Assembly: GCA_949318235.1 (NCBI GenBank)
Contig: OX439129.1
Span: forward strand, 36,691,027 to 36,755,026
Length of the DNA: 64,000 nt
Direction of reading: 5' to 3'
Source: Ecdyonurus torrentis
Lineage: Eukaryota; Arthropoda; Insecta; Ephemeroptera; Heptageniidae
Each line of letters starts with the position of its first letter. The stretch's first letter is position 1. Under the pieces are notes generated by a model. It searched no databases. It was not told the DNA's origin and saw only the letters and a list, made by a program, of their open reading frames with translations. Below, in pieces: positions 60,720 through 64,000 of this stretch. Made by a program: the position numbers and the translations under genes.

Positions 60720-63700
60720 GTAAGTTACACTTAACACTTAACAAATTGCAATTTAATCCCCCCTATTCTATTCAGATAAAGTAATTTTTATTATTGAAGT
60801 ACAAAATTTATTAAAAAGTTATTTATTATTGAATTTAAATTAATTTATTTCCAAGTAAACATAGATATACTTCATACTATGAAATCAACAATGTTGACAT
60901 AAAAAAATTGTCATTCGAAAATAACTTCAAGAAATATTTTTTAACAGAAATTTGTCATGTCAACATACTCTTATTTCATAACGTGTGATTTAGCTTTACA
61001 TCTTAATTTTTTTTCAAAGAAAAAATAAATCTGCTTTATATAGAATATAAAAAAAAAAGTATCATAATATTACATGTATCGAGAAATAATGTATTTGAAT
61101 ATAATACATTTTACCGTATGAAAGGAAAAGTGTTACTAAAATTGAAACTAAAAGTGTTAAAAGTTTATTGTAAGAAGTTTTCAAGCTAACTTTAAATCTC
61201 AATTTGCAATTATTATTGATTAATTATTATTGTTAATTTGAACGCTTGATTTTCTTATTTGTTAATAATTATGAAAAATGATTTAATAAAGATTTTATTT
61301 GGATTAACTGAAAACGTGGACACATCATAAAAAAATAATTTGATCATAAAACCCTTTTTGTATTGTTTCGTTTTTTTTTTTTTTTTTTTTTTTTCGTTTT
61401 TTTTCCCCTGGCATATTTATGAATAAACTTTTATACATATGTGCATGAAAGAACTCCTCCAGCAGTTTACATTTGAAAAATACTATATAGTTACTCCAAC
61501 TACAGTTACATTAATATTTTAACAGCATTATAGTACATATTATAGCATTATTCTACATATTCTACAGCTATATAATATTTAATATTCATAACATAATACA
61601 CTATATTAAAATAATGCTTGTATAAAATTTAATCATCCTGAATGAGTTTAAAGTCTCTTTTAAAATCAAATTTTACGCAATTATATTTCCGATTTAAATT
61701 AATATCTATAAAGGGACTTTTGTTAATAGATATAGACAAACAAATAATTTAATTTCAAAAGTATAAATTCTTTGGTATAATAATTAATATATTAAGAAAT
61801 TTCCAGTTCAAAGTCAATCAATTTTTTTAGAGAAAAAATAACATACAATCTCCCTTAAATGAAAAACTTACGTTTTCATTTATATGCAATCAAATTTATT
61901 GCATAGTGAAAATATTACTTTATGTTCACAGGCCATATTATTAATTAAAAAAATTATGGTTTTAACCTCAACTAATATTAGTCTTTTAATAGTACTAGGA
62001 AATTATTTGTAAATAGGTATAATTTCACTTGATGACCATAAATTTATAACGTTGAAAGAAAATAAAGAGAATAAACTATATATGAAAATAAAATTCTTAT
62101 AGAGTTACTTTCTTTATATAGTTAAGTATATTTTGCAGAGTGAAAACATATTGCACGTGCTTTCTTATGTGATTGCAGACAGACCCATTTATACATTTGC
62201 AATGAACACACACATTAAATTATTGTGGTCGGTCGGAAAAAGCTTTTACTTGCAGAAATTAAGTACATATAAATATGAGGTGTGATTTTTTTATATATAT
62301 ATATTTCTTTTGCATGTCATGCCAACTATTATATTATTATGTTTTATATTAAAATGAATAATTATTGTAATTAATTTGTATATTATGTTTTTTTATGCAT
62401 TAATGATTTTGTTGATTCCATGCTCTATTTGTTTTACATATAAGTTCTTGACATTAGTATTTTAAACAAATGAAAGATATTGAATATATTTACCAATATT
62501 GATATTGATAATATTTATCGTATTACTTTTTTTTTTTTTAATTTTTTTTACAATATAAAGATCAAAAAATTTACAATGCATACGAGTTTATCCGCATCAT
62601 TTTGAATGTATTTGCCCCGATAATGAAGTCATATACACATATATATTTTTTTAAATATATACATTAAAACTTTATATTAGTTAAATATTTACAATTCTAA
62701 ATTTTTATGTACCATTCTGTATACTTTTTTTTCAGCAGTATACAAAATGCAACATTTACGTGAAAAATTATAAGAGTAAAAGTAGTGTTTTTCCTAATAA
62801 ATATAAGGAACAAAAGCAGCAGAATCTGATGCAATATTTTATAAAACATAAAATTTCTTGTATAAAAATTTATTTAATTTTACTATAAACGTACAGTTTG
62901 TATGTGTGTAGTGTAATTTAAAAACAAAAGTTTTTTTTTTGTAATAACAGTCATATACTTATATACCGTTCAAATTTAAAACAGCACTGTACAAATATCA
63001 CCTTAATTCAGCAGGTATCAATACAGAAGCCAAAGTTTCAAATTTGATAATATAAATAGATTAAAATTATATGTATACAACTAATACATCATATTATAAT
63101 TAGGTGGATAATCAACAGTTTAAGAAAAAAAAAATTGAATTACATTATTTGTTTTATGCTGCAGAATATATATATGAATGGAGAACAAGGAAAGTGCTAG
63201 CATTCATCTTCAAAATAAGAATACTTAAAAAATAATTATATATCAAATTTAAATAAAAGGTTAGATATAAAAAATTGACATACTATACTTTCTCAATCTC
63301 TACTATACGCGTAAAGAAATAATCTGACATATAATGAAGACAAATCTATGAAAACTTGTCGCCCTAAGGAATAATTTACAGGTGTCTGTATGATATGAAA
63401 ATTTAAATACTTTTTATAAAAGTAGTCTATTTGTTAATAATATAGATTGCACAGTACAAACGAGAACTTTTTGAGAGTAAAAACTTCATGGGCAGGTTGT
63501 TTTAAAATGACCCGCAAACCTAATATATAAAAATGAACCCGATGGCAACACCGCATCTCAATGGTATATAATAAGATCATAAGTAACTTTCATATACTTT
63601 CATTAGTCACTATAGTACTTTACGTACGCTATGTGAGGTCACTGCCACGTTTTTTTTTTTTTTTTTTTTTATCTATATAATAAAAATTATTTTATATACC

Positions 63701-64000
63701 TATCCTATATAAAGGCATCTAAAATAACAGAATCAGATTTTTTTATACAATTTCATTTAATTTGTCACGGTACTGTTGGTTTACTTTTTTTTTTTTTTTT
63801 TTTAAATTTAACATGTAGAAACCTGTACCATCAAATCCTACAAAATTATTTTTTTTATTTCCTTTTTGCTTACAAATATTTCTTTTTTTTTTTATTTGAT
63901 ATAACTTTATTATGTTGTTTGTGCAAACAATTAACTTACGATCATATATTTAATAACTTATTATAATTAGATTAAGTCTAATTATTAGTTAATTACAGAC
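60720..64000. other. AT-rich region, probably intron of the gene starting near 60.7 kb
   Basis: 3.3 kb of AT-rich sequence with poly(T) runs (near 61,372, 62,527, 63,650 and 63,786). I see no exon or structured repeat in it. If the exon call at 60,711 is right, this is the start of its first intron. Confidence 0.45.

Noticed and set aside
1..64000. CRISPR array, prokaryotic operon or prophage
   Set aside because: No spaced direct repeats or prokaryotic genes. All recognised genes are spliced animal genes.

Overview
This window reads as an AT-rich metazoan nuclear genome segment. It has multi-exon genes with GT-AG introns, long homopolymer and microsatellite tracts, and many foldback (inverted-repeat) elements. 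No tRNA, rRNA, operon or CRISPR typical of bacteria is present. The eIF4E residues (IKPASEL, WTADG, YENDRNKSW) look arthropod-like, so an arthropod, perhaps a crustacean, is my best guess. That is an impression from memory, not a database result.

Layout. 1-13,430 is AT-rich intergenic DNA. 13,431-25,465 (minus) is a two-exon ELOVL6-type fatty-acid elongase with an 11-kb intron. 28,416-31,704 and 34,232-35,914 (plus) are two tandem three-exon genes, each with a death-effector-like N-terminus and a C-terminal death domain, i.e. a FADD-like pair with identical exon structure. 38,120-42,341 (minus) is a six-exon class I eIF4E. 42,342-46,470 is a repeat-rich intergenic block holding nested DNA transposons. 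46,471-51,296 (plus) is an eight-exon DONSON (replisome and replication-initiation factor). 51,511-52,241 is a 5'-truncated LINE copy with a target-site duplication. 52-60.7 kb is mostly AT-rich intergenic DNA with one young foldback element. At 60,711 a probable first coding exon (three codons, then a good splice donor) starts a plus-strand gene that leaves the window.

The genes do not form an obvious pathway: lipid elongation, death signalling, cap-dependent translation and DNA replication lie side by side, as is usual in animals. The most notable features are (i) the tandem FADD-like pair, whose first introns both carry copies of the same foldback element family, and (ii) several non-autonomous DNA transposon families in this window, some nested: TTAA-flanked palindromes carrying CRE, CCAAT and E-box motifs, TA-flanked Tc1/mariner-like elements, and larger foldbacks. 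Exon boundaries were worked out by hand from splice signals, reading frame and family similarity. Repeat boundaries are approximate unless a target-site duplication is stated.
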